NCBI RefSeq assembly: GCF_035046485.1
Contig: NC_085138.1
Coordinates: 91,929,266-91,993,265, forward strand
Length of the DNA: 64,000 nt
Source of the DNA: Aedes albopictus
Lineage: Eukaryota > Arthropoda > Insecta > Diptera > Culicidae
Direction of reading: 5' to 3'
The position numbers were made by a program, and so were the translations under genes. The notes under the pieces are model-generated. The model was not told where the DNA came from. It was given only the letters and a program-made list of their open reading frames with translations, and ran no database searches. Numbering within the stretch: position 1 is the stretch's first letter; the number at the start of each line of letters is the position of its first letter. This document shows, one piece after another, positions 1-9,570 of the stretch.

Positions 1-139
1 TTATGGGGAAGGGGGTTGGTCTGGCCAAAGTCTACGCTCCATACAAATTTCAAAATTTTTGTATGGACAAAAGTCTATGAGGGGGGGGGGGGGTCTAAAA
101 TGACCAAATTTTGGTATACGTGGTTTACGAGCAGCCCCT
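1..139. mobile_element. Right part of a small inverted-repeat element (MITE), cut by the window edge
   Basis: The segment carries a G-run and ends at 120-139 with GTGGTTTACGAGCAGCCCCT. This resembles the right terminus of the complete MITE at 33880-34043 (GTGGTTTATGGACAGCCCC). The phrase for a 'tctacgctccatacaaatt' stretch also recurs, inverted, near 17610-17640. The left end lies outside the window. The family assignment is by eye. Confidence 0.5.
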
Positions 140-369
140 TCGGAATGACGAATCAGTCGTACGACCTCCTTAAGTAATACGTCATCGAAATGGGACAACT
201 GGCATGGATACCCAGCGCTTCGACGCCGACCCAAACCCACCCGAGTGCATGGGCTGGGGGAAGAAGGCTGACCGAGCATAGTACCCACCTCACTGCCATT
301 CATGGTTCGATAGCGATGGTGATGCTAAGTGACGGACGGGAGGCAGCCGAAGGTTTTCGTTTTAAATTA
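140..369. other. Unassigned sequence between two transposable elements
   Basis: Moderately GC-rich, with short overlapping open frames on both strands but no domain or motif that I recognise. It is probably a transposon remnant. Confidence 0.3.
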
Positions 370-432
370 CACTGAAAATATTCTACACGTTCGAGACACA
401 TGTTTCAAACATGAATTTTCACCACTTGGAAA

Positions 433-677
433 CAGGGTTGCCACATTTAAATCTGTATTTTGCTCTTTCAAAAATCTGTATCATCTGTATGTCTACTTTT
501 TCCAAAAATCTGTATTATTTTACGGAAAATCTGTATGAAATTCTGTAAGTCTCTGAAAAATCTGTTTAATCTGTATCTTCTTCCAAAAATCTGTAATATT
601 TGTATACAGAATTCTGTATGATAAGCTGCGAAAAAATCTGTATGATTACAGGAAAATCTGTATATGTGGCAACCCTG
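433..677. mobile_element. hAT-like MITE, copy 1
   Basis: A 245-bp element with terminal inverted repeats CAGGGTTGCCACAT / ATGTGGCAACCCTG. It is flanked by a perfect 8-bp duplication CTTGGAAA (425-432 and 678-685). The opposite arm of the host foldback has the empty site, near 1708-1722. The interior consists of repeats of the word AAATCTGTAT and variants. An 8-bp duplication is the hallmark of hAT transposase. Confidence 0.88.
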
Positions 678-1205
678 CTTGGAAAACATCTGATTTTAAC
701 GTGTCAAACCAGTCATAAAATTGCTTTTCGAAATCATGTAAAACACATTAATGTTGCATCATAAATGTCAATTTTCTTAGTATATCAGTTGCAGGCACCC
801 TGCTGCGGGTTCCTGATCTCCAAAAAATGAAGTATGCTAAGACATACTTAACGTGAACGGGTACGGTGATGTACATTAAGTGGTAGGCGAACCATTTCCA
901 TTATCGATACATAAACACACTGTCAAACACGTTCAAATCAAAAGCCAGTGGTTTAGAACCTAACCTAAACTATTCAACATCTGATTCAAAAGAATTACAC
1001 GTTAATATAGCTTGCTGCTTTAAACGATAAATTAACGTGAAAAAGAACACACTGAAAATAATCGACACGCCTCATCCATGTTCTTTTTCACGTTAATTTA
1101 TCGTTTAAAGCAGCATGCTATATTAACGTGTAATTCTTTTGAATCAGATGTTGAATAGTTTAGGTTCTAAATCACTGGCTTTTACACATGATTTGAACGT
1201 GTTTG

Positions 1206-1460
1206 CAATGTTGCCACATTTAAATCTGTATTTTGCCTTTCAAAAATCTTAACAATCTATATCATCATTTTTTGTCAACAATGTGTATGAAATCTGTAAC
1301 ATTTCGCGAAAAATGTGTTAGAAATTCTGTAAATTTCTGAAAAATCTGTATAATCTGTATCATTTCCAAAAATCTGTAATATTGGTATACAGAATTCTGT
1401 ATGAAAAGCTGCAAGAAAATCTGCATGATTACAGAAAAATCTGTATATGTGGCATCCCTG
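1206..1460. mobile_element. hAT-like MITE, copy 2
   Basis: Same family as 433-677: ends CAATGTTGCCACAT / GTGGCATCCCTG, with the same AAATCTGTAT-rich interior. The left flank CGTGTTTG and right flank CGGTGTTTG are an 8-bp duplication with one extra base. The opposite arm, at about 917-935, shows the empty site. Confidence 0.82.
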
Positions 1461-2022
1461 CGGTGTTTGACAGTGTGTTTATGTATCGATAATGAAAATG
1501 GTTCGCCTACCACTTAATGTACATCACCGTACCCGTTCACGTTAAGTATGTCTTAGCATACTTCATTTTTTGGAGATCAGGAACCCGCAGCAGGGTGCTT
1601 GCAACTGATATACTAAAAAAATTGACATTTATGATGCCACATTGATGTGTTTTACACATGATTTCGAAAAGCAATTTTAAGACTGGTTTGACACGTTAAA
1701 ATCAGATGTTTTCCAAGTGGTGAGAATTCATGTTTGAAACATGTGTCTCGAACGTGTAGAATATTTTCAGTGCACAGTAAAACCCACTTGAAATTGAAAA
1801 CCATATACATATGAATCACCTTAATTTTGTACACTATTTATGAATCACCATGTTGATCAAATGAGTGATCCATAAACTGTGGTCATTTTTGCCGATTCAT
1901 AAATTGTGGGGTCACTGTACAATTTATAATACGATACAGTGCGAAATTTCCAATAACTTTTTTTGGAGTTTCACTATGCTTCCAAGCGGGTTTCACTTAA
2001 TCCATGAAAATCCCCTGAAATA

Positions 2023-2165
2023 GTTTTTTATGCAACAAGTTGCAAAATGATGATTTTTTTCAGCACGAGTCGTACATTTATCCAACGAGGCTTGCCGAGT
2101 TGGATAAATACGACGAGTGCTGAAAAAATCGAGTTGCATACAAAGTATTTTGTAATTACGAAAAA
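2023..2165. repeat. Palindromic MITE-like hairpin, copy 1
   Basis: The core hairpin is at 2054-2128. CAGCACGAGTCGTACATTTA pairs with the later block TAAATACGACGAGTGCTG around a short GAGGCTTGCCGA centre. It is flanked by GTTGCA words. The same core recurs at 2612-2687 and 30685-30759. Confidence 0.7.
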
Positions 2166-2587
2166 CACCAATTAAGTGCGATCTTTTCTAGCTACACAAA
2201 CATGTATCAGAAGGAACCACGTGCGCGCGCTCATGCTTGCCGGCGTAGTTTTTCGTTTGATCAGGTAGGCTCTGGTGTAGTAGGCATCACCAATGATCGA
2301 GCTCCCGTTGTCAAACAGTTGTACACGGGAAAAAGCAAAAGCAGCTGCCTCTACACTGGATTCGTAGTTCGAATCCGAATTGAAATCGTCCTGATTTGGA
2401 TTCGAGCTGCTCAGTAGATGTAGAGGCAGAAGCTGAATCTACGGAAGGCATAGTGGTAAGTAAAAAATGCGTACGAGCAAAAGTGCCGAAAAGTGCTACT
2501 TTTCAGCACTCTTAAGAGTGCTATTTCAGCATACTTCAGGCTACTGAAATGTTCAACTTTTCACAACGTAATTACATAATAGTAGTT

Positions 2588-2735
2588 TACGCAACAAGGT
2601 GCAGAATGACGATTTTTACAGCACGAGTCGTACATTTATCCAACGAGGCTTGCCGAGTTGGATAATTACGACGAGTTCTGGAAAAATCGAGTTCTGCACC
2701 GAGTTACGTACAACGTTTTTTGCAATTTCATAAAT
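2588..2735. repeat. Palindromic MITE-like hairpin, copy 2
   Basis: Same orientation and core as the copy at 2054-2128, with the hairpin at 2612-2687. The 420 bp between the two copies have no recognised gene but share GCACT and TTCAG words, so the pair may be parts of one larger element. Confidence 0.68.
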
Positions 2736-3480
2736 TACCCTTGAGGATAGTTTTTAACAAAACTTTTTCATCAAACTGTACACTGATGTTCATAGCCATG
2801 TTTAAGAAAATCTGAACATAACAGCTGCAGTTGTCACAATTTAAAAAAAAAACGTCCAGAAAGCATCAAGAAGTTGACCAAAACTGAAAACAGTGCTGTA
2901 TTTGTTCATTACGCAACGCAAATCAGTGCTGTAATGAACCATTACAGCACTGTTAATTTGGTGTGGGAAAGTAGGCCTTTTCCTGTCAGATTTGCGTGAG
3001 GTAAAACAGCCTATTACGATGAGAAATTGCAAAAAAATAATTTGCGAACGGTTACTTGACTTTTTCCAGTGAAATTGAAATGTAATTTCCTCTTATTCAT
3101 TCATTAATAATGATCATTCTAGTTGCCGGCATCCTAAAGTTCAATGTGCTTTCTTCCAATTATTGAAAACGTTAAATCAAATTTATCAAAACATTGTAGA
3201 AGCTATGCTATGATTTTTTGACGTAAACTACGTCTATGGGGAAGGTACGGTACTGTACCACGGCACCGGGTGTAAAATGAAAATCTAAATTTTGCGACCG
3301 TCACGAAATTATGAAAGATTTTGCACGCTAATAACTCAGCCATTTATTGACCGATTTTTAAAATTTTGCCATCAAACAATCGCAAAACTATGTCCCTTTC
3401 ATGTCAAATAGAGAAAACTATTGATTTTCAACAGCAAACTATTGAAAATTGCGGAAAAGTGAACCTATGTTTTAATTTAA
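2736..3480. other. AT-rich sequence without recognised features
   Basis: No supported gene. A stretch at 3240-3440 (a GGTACGGTACTGTACC palindrome followed by AT-rich sequence) looks like a transposon terminus, but I found no matching partner end. Confidence 0.3.
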
Positions 3481-3485
3481 TCCAG

Positions 3486-3878
3486 CCAATCACGAGCGAG
3501 CACATTTTTTGGGTTTTCTCGCTTGGTATATAAGTTATTGTCTTCTTCTCATCTTCCATCATTCTTCCGCGACACCTCGAGGGGAACGCATCGGAGGACT
3601 GCTAGCCAGTTTCTCCGCTTGCTTTTCCCTTCAGTATGCTTTGGCTAGCCGAGCGTGGTGGTCGTCGGCTGTTGCCACTTGCTTCACCAGTCGTCGTCGC
3701 GTCGCCGTGCGCGGTACCAGCGGGGCCGCCAACCAGACCGGATCAGCTCTGCGAAAATTTTCTTCAGTCTGGCTTCATCGGGCGTCCGGGCAGCGCAAGC
3801 CAACATTGGAATTAACACAATTATGGAACGCGCTTGCAGAAATACTGCAAGTAAATTAGAACAGCCCTTGAAAGGGCT
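3486..3878 (+). other. Tandem small transcription-like unit 1 (CCAAT, TATA, small ORF, 3' hairpin)
   Basis: CCAATCA at 3486-3492 and TATATAAG at 3527-3534 are spaced as in a Pol II core promoter. A pyrimidine-rich leader follows, then an ATG at 3636 after CTTCAGT. That ATG opens a 59-codon frame to 3815 (starts MLWLAERGGRRLL). The unit closes with a hairpin at 3863-3878 (AGCCCTT/AAGGGCT), followed by ACGAAAATG. The three following units share this order in whole or part. The hairpin plus a short purine-rich tail resembles the 3' processing signal of replication-dependent histone mRNAs, but no histone protein can be read here. Alternatives are a non-coding RNA family or decayed genes. Confidence 0.45.
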
Positions 3879-3921
3879 ACGAAAATGTCCCACGGGAGTG
3901 AATCGAATAATTTTCTCAGGA

Positions 3922-4167
3922 GGAAAGCCTCCTTCAGTATGTTCTGCCTAGGCATGCGCGGTGGTCATCGGCTGATGCTAGTTGTCATGGCAACGGTGTG
4001 CGCGGTACCAGTGGGGCCGCCAACCAGTTCACACCGGATCGGATCTGCGAAAACTTTCTCCATCGGGCGTCCGGGCAGCGCAAGCCAACATCGGAATCAA
4101 CAAAATTATGGAACGCGCTTGCAGAAATACTGCAAGTAGGTAAATTAAAACAGCCCTTGTAAGAGCT
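3922..4167 (+). other. Tandem small transcription-like unit 2 (promoter missing)
   Basis: It begins directly downstream of the unit 1 hairpin, inside the CTTCAGT-ATG block, so it lacks its own CCAAT and TATA boxes. The ATG at 3939 is homologous to that of unit 1. The hairpin at 4152-4167 is AGCCCTT-loop-AAGAGCT, with one mismatch. A shared tail follows (CGAATAATTTTCTC, then GAGGAAAGCC). The sequence looks like a partial duplication of unit 1. Confidence 0.45.
3939..4139 (+). CDS. Hypothetical small protein of tandem unit 2
   Basis: A 66-codon frame from the ATG aligned in all four units (an in-frame ATG at 3885 would extend it to 84). The N-terminus MFCLGMRGGHRLMLVVMATV is hydrophobic and signal-peptide-like. 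It is followed by CAVPVGPPTSSHRI, which is nearly identical to the unit 4 frame (CTVPVGLLTSSHRI). The two copies align without indels for about 100 bp across this stretch, which would be expected of coding sequence but also of a recent duplication. I recognise no family. It could equally be non-coding RNA. Confidence 0.22.
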   Translation: MFCLGMRGGHRLMLVVMATVCAVPVGPPTSSHRIGSAKTFSIGRPGSASQHRNQQNYGTRLQKYCK

Positions 4168-4216
4168 TCGAAAATGTCCCACGGGAGTGAACCGAATAAT
4201 TTTCTCATGAGGAAAG

Positions 4217-4603
4217 CCAATCACTGTGAGCGCTGTGTGAAAATTGAACTGCGCTTTGTCGTAACATTGAGATATTCAATTCAAATGTATGAAAACTGCG
4301 CTAGTTGATTGGCAATTGGAAAACATTTTCTTCAACTCAGATGATGAAGAAATTTTCATTTTGATGAAATGTATTACTCAGTGTTGCCATATTTCAATGT
4401 GTGCAAATCTTCGCAAAATTCTTAAATGTTCTTTACAATTTCTCCGAAAAATTTATAGATTTATAGAAATTATTTGTTAAACATTATAATTGTGCTGATC
4501 GATTTGCAAAAGTTCAATGAGATAATTATTATTGGAAAGCATTTTGTGTGCACTGTGCGAAAATCTGTATGGCATTACTAATTAACACCCCTCTTTCATC
4601 TAA
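4217..4603. other. Spacer between units 2 and 3
   Basis: CCAATCA recurs at 4217-4223 but no TATA box follows. The stretch from about 4382 (GTGTTGCCATATTTCAATGT) resembles a decayed copy of the GTTGCCACATTTAAATCTGT hAT-like MITE. No gene is seen. Confidence 0.35.
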
Positions 4604-5062
4604 CCAATCACGTGCGAGAGGGGAATTTGAACCTCTTTGCCGTCCAGCCGTCTAGTATATAAGTTATTGTCTTCTTCTCATCTTCCATCATTCTTTCGTG
4701 ACACCTCGAGGAGAACGCATCGGAGTACAGCTAGCTAGTTTCTCCGTTTGCTTTTCCCTTCAGTATGCTTTGGCAAGCCAAGCGCGATGGTTGTCGATGG
4801 TTGCGCTTTCGTGTGTTCCCTTCGCATCGTCGTCGTGCGCGGCGCTACTGGAGCCACCACCAGCCGGTTCAAACTGATGCACGGCAAAACTGATACGACA
4901 CGGTAGCCTTGCTGCCCGACGACGTTTTGCACAGCATCGTCACGCAAAGCTAACGCTGCCGATCTGGATTTGGTTGTCATAATTACCGAATTTCACCTCA
5001 TGTACGCAATAATTGAACAATTATTGTTCAGTATATAGATTCAAACAGCCCTTCTAAGGGCT
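4604..5062 (+). other. Tandem small transcription-like unit 3
   Basis: CCAATCA at 4604-4610 and TATATAAG at 4656-4663 are followed by the same leader as unit 1. The ATG at 4765 is homologous but opens only 42 codons (to 4893), and the body has diverged. A hairpin at 5047-5062 (AGCCCTT-CT-AAGGGCT) is followed about 40 nt downstream by CAAGAAAGA (5102-5110). CAAGAAAGA is the classical histone downstream element that pairs with U7 snRNA, though it usually lies closer. The histone link is inference. Confidence 0.45.
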
Positions 5063-5149
5063 TTGAAAATGTTTTCCACAAGAGAGAACCGAATAATTTT
5101 CCAAGAAAGACGTCTCGGGACACAAACTTCTACGCATCTTTCATCATTC

Positions 5150-5449
5150 ATTCACACCTCGAGGAAGACGCATCGGAAGACTGCTAGCCAGTTTCTCCGT
5201 TTGCTTCTCCCTTCAGTATGCTTTGGCTAGCCGGGCGCGGTGTTCGTTGGTTGTTGCTAGTCGTCTTTGCATCGTTGTGCACGGTACCAGTGGGGCTGCT
5301 AACCAGTTCACACCGGATCAGATCTCTGGTGCGGCAGGAGCGAAAACTTTCTTCACTCTCGCTTCAAAGGGCGTCCGGGCAGCTTTGCAGAAGCCAACAA
5401 AATTACACCGCTGAATAGCGCTTGCAGTAAAACAGTCCTTGTAAGGGCT
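5150..5449 (+). other. Tandem small transcription-like unit 4
   Basis: It starts in the shared CATTCACACCTCGAGG leader and lacks the TATA box. The ATG at 5218 is homologous. The hairpin at 5434-5449 (AGTCCTT-loop-AAGGGCT) has one G-T pair. The shared tail GAATAATTTTCTAAGG follows. The unit order and orientation match units 1-3. Confidence 0.45.
5218..5418 (+). CDS. Hypothetical small protein of tandem unit 4
   Basis: A 66-codon frame. Residues 1-25 (MLWLAGRGVRWLLLVVFASL and on) could be a signal peptide. The mature part is basic and Ser-rich, without Cys pairs. The ATG sits at the position shared by the four units. No recognised family; the coding status is unproven. Confidence 0.22.
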   Translation: MLWLAGRGVRWLLLVVFASLCTVPVGLLTSSHRIRSLVRQERKLSSLSLQRASGQLCRSQQNYTAE

Positions 5450-5699
5450 ACGAAAATGTACCCCCGTGGGACATTTAGAATAATTTTCTAAGGACGAAAG
5501 CCCGGGACACAAGTATATATAAACAGGTAAAATTACGTTCGGAAATGCCAAAAATTACGTCAGAGGATATTACAAATGTATCTGCTGTGTATATTTTGCA
5601 TGGAAAACATGTCATGATTTAAAAAATGATTACTTGAATATCTATATGATGCCTCAATATTAAATACGGTCATTGTTTTCTATAATTTATTCTCTGAAA

Positions 5700-5890
5700 C
5701 CAAGTAAAATGGTTCTCCTTGGATAGTTGGGGAAGATATTCGGAAATATAAAAAAAAACACAATTGAAATTTCGATCATGCTCATATAAAATATATCCAT
5801 ATTGAGTGGACTTAATTTATCACTTGTGTTTTGTTGAAAGGATACTTTATGGCACGAGAAAGGCACCATCACCGCTAGGTGGATTAATTA
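5700..5890 (-). mobile_element. Truncated copy of the CACCTAGCGGTGATGG long interspersed repeat
   Basis: Read on the - strand it starts TTAATCCACCTAGCGGTGAT and continues with CCTTTCTCGTGCC and CAACAAAACA. These are the first roughly 100 bp of the elements at 16970 and 50837. Only the 5' end is present. Confidence 0.7.
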
Positions 5891-7254
5891 GGGTTTTTTA
5901 AAAACAAGATGATGAGAACAAATTTATACAAGGATGATAGCCTAAATAACCGCGTGCTGCTTTTCAAAAACGCACACAAGGGATCAATAGAGGTTTTACC
6001 TATTTCGATGATCTGTCACGGCAGCCGGAGCCGTTCAGTGGTTTCATCATGGATGGGTAGTATTTATCAACGAAAAAACACTCAAATTTCGCGTTCACTC
6101 TATTCACCAAATTCACCAAAACTTTTTGATTTTTTTCTCCGGAATCCTAATCAGACTAATCAAGGCACTCAGGAAATTGCATAGACGATCTGATTGTTGG
6201 ACTACCATGCCGAAGGGATTGATTCTAAAATTTACCACCGTTGTGCAGATTTTTAAGGAAGTTAACACGGAAAAAGTGAAAAAATGTGTTTGAAATAAAA
6301 ATAATTAATTTCAATGTAATTTTCTCATGAAACTACAATAAATAATCTTTGTTTTGAGGGCTTCACCTTTTATGTTTGTTATTCCATCCCTGAGATATAC
6401 GTGATTTTGTCCGTCCGGATTCTAAGTGGACAATGCCTTATTACGGGTGTAGATATAAAGGCCTTAACTCCAGAATGATTTGGATGGCCTAAGGTATCGC
6501 TATTGATGTGCAGTTAGTCTTTCACACTCTGATTTACATGTATGGATCTAATGAAATCAGTTCTGCTATTCATATATTAGTTTGATATACAATTGCAGGT
6601 GAATGCCTTACAATCAGAACTCCACAGCTATTTTAAGTTGCCTAGAACATCACCAGGTCATGACTACCATCATTTCATGTCTCAAACGTAAATTTGAATG
6701 TAATTCATCTAGTTCAAGTGATTTAAAAAGTAAACTCAACTATTTGTATTCAGTAGACAAAGTTTAAAACTTCTGGACGTTTTGGATAACCTGGAGATCT
6801 ATGTTACAGCTGTAAAAGGACATAAGACATTTCTATCTAACAGCCCCAACCCAAACAAAGAATATTGGGCAATTTCCATTGAAATTTATCACATGTACAT
6901 AGAAATAAAACGCGAAATCAAGTGAAGAACAAGTGGTGTACACTACATTGGCAGCTATATCTCCAAATTGTTCTAGCATAACATAATTTCCATATACACA
7001 CATGGACACTAATCCCCTTGATAAAACATTTTGGTTGTGAAAATCCACCCACTGGGTCAAAAGCTATAAGTAAAACTATGCGAAAAAGTTGTCCACATCT
7101 TTTAATGGCTATTCCTCTGAAATTATATGTATCAGCAATTTCTTTTTCAGTTATTTTGCGGTAAGGCAATTTTATTGGGATTATTTTTGAAATTCTTTAT
7201 GATTTAACTGTATTTATATTCATTGCTTCCGAAAGTTGCTGAATTTTAACATCT
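5891..7254. other. AT-rich sequence without supported genes
   Basis: Several short frames exist on both strands but none has a recognisable motif, sensible codon use or splice context. No terminal repeats were found. Confidence 0.35.
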
Positions 7255-8110
7255 AAAATTCTCAACTGGTCTTGGTCAAAGAAAATCCCATGAAATTCAC
7301 GAAAAACTTACTGAAAAACTGTCGGAAAAAAATTCGTCAAAATAACATTAGAGCTTTCAAAGTAGTAGCCAAAAGAATTCATATAAGAATTACCAGAGGA
7401 ATTCCTGAATAAAAAATATTAAGACCTTTTAAGGAAATTGGCCAAAACCAATCTAAAAATAAATTGCAGAAATATTCTATTTATTCTACACAAAAAAAAA
7501 ACGAAGAATTGGTTTCGAAGAAATTCTCAAAGAATTTTCCGAAAGCATTGAATGAATTTCCGAAGAAAATAAAAAAAAACACAAAAGTATTTTCCGTAAA
7601 ATCACTGTGACAGAATTTTTAAAGAACCGCCAAAGTTTTTTTTCAAATAAATTCCCGAAGGAAATTACTAAGAAAATTGCCGAATCAATTTCCAAAGGAA
7701 TTACCAAAGAAGTTGCCTAAAGTAATAATCGAAGTTGCCGAAAATTTCGAATGAATTGCTGATGAAACTCCTGAATAAATGTTCAGAGGTATTACGGAAT
7801 CATCTGCTGCAGGAATTCCTTACATAAAAACTGAAGAAATCTAGAAGAAAGTGCCTGAAGATTTTTCAATAAAATTATAGAAGCGATTTATGAAAGACTT
7901 TCCGAAGGAGTTTTCGAAGGAATTGGCGAAGGAATACCGAAAAGCATGAATAATAAAAATCCAAAAAAAGCAGAATAACTTGTTGAAGATATTAAAAAAA
8001 TGTGTGAAAGTTCCCAGAGTCACTAAAATAATTCCCTAAGGAATTGCCTGAAGAATAATTGGAGAATTTTTAAAAGCAAATATCAATAGAATTGCTGACA
8101 TTAACAAAAC
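7255..8110. repeat. Strongly decayed GAATTCC-type minisatellite
   Basis: Words such as GGAATT(A/G)CC, CCGAAGGAATT and GAATTGCCGAA recur every 20-30 bp. They are in the purine-rich orientation of the minisatellite seen better preserved at 12535-13085. The frames in it are by-products of the repeat. Confidence 0.5.
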
Positions 8111-8752
8111 AATGCTTGAAATGCTATTTAAAAAATCAGCTTTCTACAGCATTCCATTCAGCAGATATATTAATATGTGGTAAATACCAATCCAGTCGAA
8201 ATCGAAATTTGGTGCGAACATCAGGATCCCGATGAGAAAAATCGAAGTTCGCTCGCTTTGAGGATTATACTCTCAATTTTTCTGTAAAAGTATTTTCGTG
8301 TTCACGTGGTAATATTCAACTAATTAGAAGAATGCTTTTTAGCCATTAATTTTGTGGCCAAACCAAAAATGCAAATATGTATTCTGATTTTGAAATTTTA
8401 AGTATTTATATTTCTTAAAATTGTTCTTGAAAGCTATTTTTATAAGGGTTGTTATTATGCAATAAAACAAAGAGGATGTCACGATGAATACAAGTTACAC
8501 GCAAATTTGTGGATATTTTATAGTTTCCGAGATTTACACGTCTAATAATTGCTTCGAAAATGTATTCCAATGGACCTGATTGTTTTCAATCCACAAAACA
8601 GGGGTAGTTGCGATGATTGTGAAGTACTTAAGTTCAAACTGAATATACAAATTCTATTTTCCCGCGACGCAGTCATTATACTAAGAAATTGAGGTCGGAT
8701 CGGTATTTCCTTAAAAAAAAAGCAACCTGAGAGCCACTGAAACTGGCACCCC
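8111..8752. other. AT-rich sequence without recognised features
   Basis: I see no gene, terminal repeats or array in this stretch. Confidence 0.3.
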
Positions 8753-9031
8753 CTACACAGATAAATATAATGACATTTTCACGTCATGTAAACTTAATTT
8801 TGGTAATGTAAACCTAGTGTTATGATGGTTTACATGATATATCATGTAAATTTACGTTATATGTCATGTAAAGACTCAGAGTCATGCTGAATTACATGAC
8901 ATATAATGGAAGTTTACATGATATTTCATGAATTTTACATGATATGTCATGTAAACTTGTATGATATCCCACTCTCCAATTATGTGCATCATATGTCACA
9001 GAATTTTACACTCTTTTTTCGATCTGTGTAG
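8753..9031. mobile_element. MITE with CTACACAGAT ends and internal CATGTAAA palindromes
   Basis: A 279-bp element with ends CTACACAGAT / ATCTGTGTAG, flanked by GCACCCC on both sides (8746-8752 and 9032-9038). The interior is made of short palindromic words (ACATGATATATCATGT and variants, about ten). Confidence 0.78.
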
Positions 9032-9128
9032 GCACCCCTAAGAAAAAATCCTAGATACGCTAATGGAGTAACTTTTTAGAGCCAGATTATTTCGCCGCTG
9101 CTGTCCCAACCACACTTTCCTGTAACAC

Positions 9129-9319
9129 CCCAGACAACCAGTAATCTATAAGATGTTGCATAAGATGATAAAGTGGAGGTCATGTGCGTGCATACCTCCA
9201 TTTAGTCGCATATAAAATGTACGCAAATCAATCTCCAGTGATCGTATACGATCGTATAAGATGTATCGTATAAGATGATCATATTATGCAACAGCTTATA
9301 CGATCACTGGTTGACTGGG
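9129..9319. mobile_element. MITE upstream of the nuclease-ankyrin gene
   Basis: The ends CCCAGACAACCAG (9129) and CTGGTTGACTGGG (to 9319) are inverted repeats, and the similarity extends inward over ATC.TATAAG.TGTTGCATAA. It lies about 250 bp upstream of the gene start, so it could contribute promoter or UTR sequence. Confidence 0.72.
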
Positions 9320-9421
9320 ACGTTTGTTATGCTCTCGGTTTTATCACCGGGTTAAATCACATCATTAGTTTAATCAGAATTACCGACTTTGGAAGAACTT
9401 AGAAGTGTACGAAGATATTTG

Positions 9422-9427
9422 TCAGTC
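9422..9427 (+). promoter_or_regulatory. Possible initiator (Inr) of the nuclease-ankyrin gene
   Basis: TCAGTC matches the arthropod Inr consensus TCAGTY and lies about 150 bp upstream of the ATG. No TATA box is at the expected distance. A TTTGCAG at about 9468-9474 could alternatively be a splice acceptor of a short 5' UTR intron. Confidence 0.22.
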
Positions 9428-9570
9428 AATATTAAGAACTTTGAATTAATCAATTATCTCTCTTCATTTGCAGCATCTCCACGGATTTTCAATTTGTTCA
9501 ACAACTGCGCAATTGTCAGCAAACTGAAGAAGCTGCTCCGTGATAATTTCAGTTCATCAATTGGACAACA

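Larger units (their letters stand above)
370..1772. mobile_element. Foldback element with very long inverted arms
   Basis: The left end CACTGAAAATATTCTACACG at 370 is the reverse complement of the right end at 1753-1772. The two arms pair almost throughout and meet at a short spacer near 1050-1076, flanked by the paired blocks around 1015-1050 and 1076-1110. Each arm is broken by one copy of the same hAT-like MITE (433-677 and 1206-1460), at different positions. The foldback was therefore complete, about 0.9 kb long, before either insertion. No coding capacity is seen. The target duplication of the foldback itself is not clear. Confidence 0.85.

Noticed and set aside
3486..5449. Histone gene cluster
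   Set aside because: The hairpins and promoter boxes suggest it, but none of the histone proteins H1, H2A, H2B, H3 or H4 can be read in any frame.
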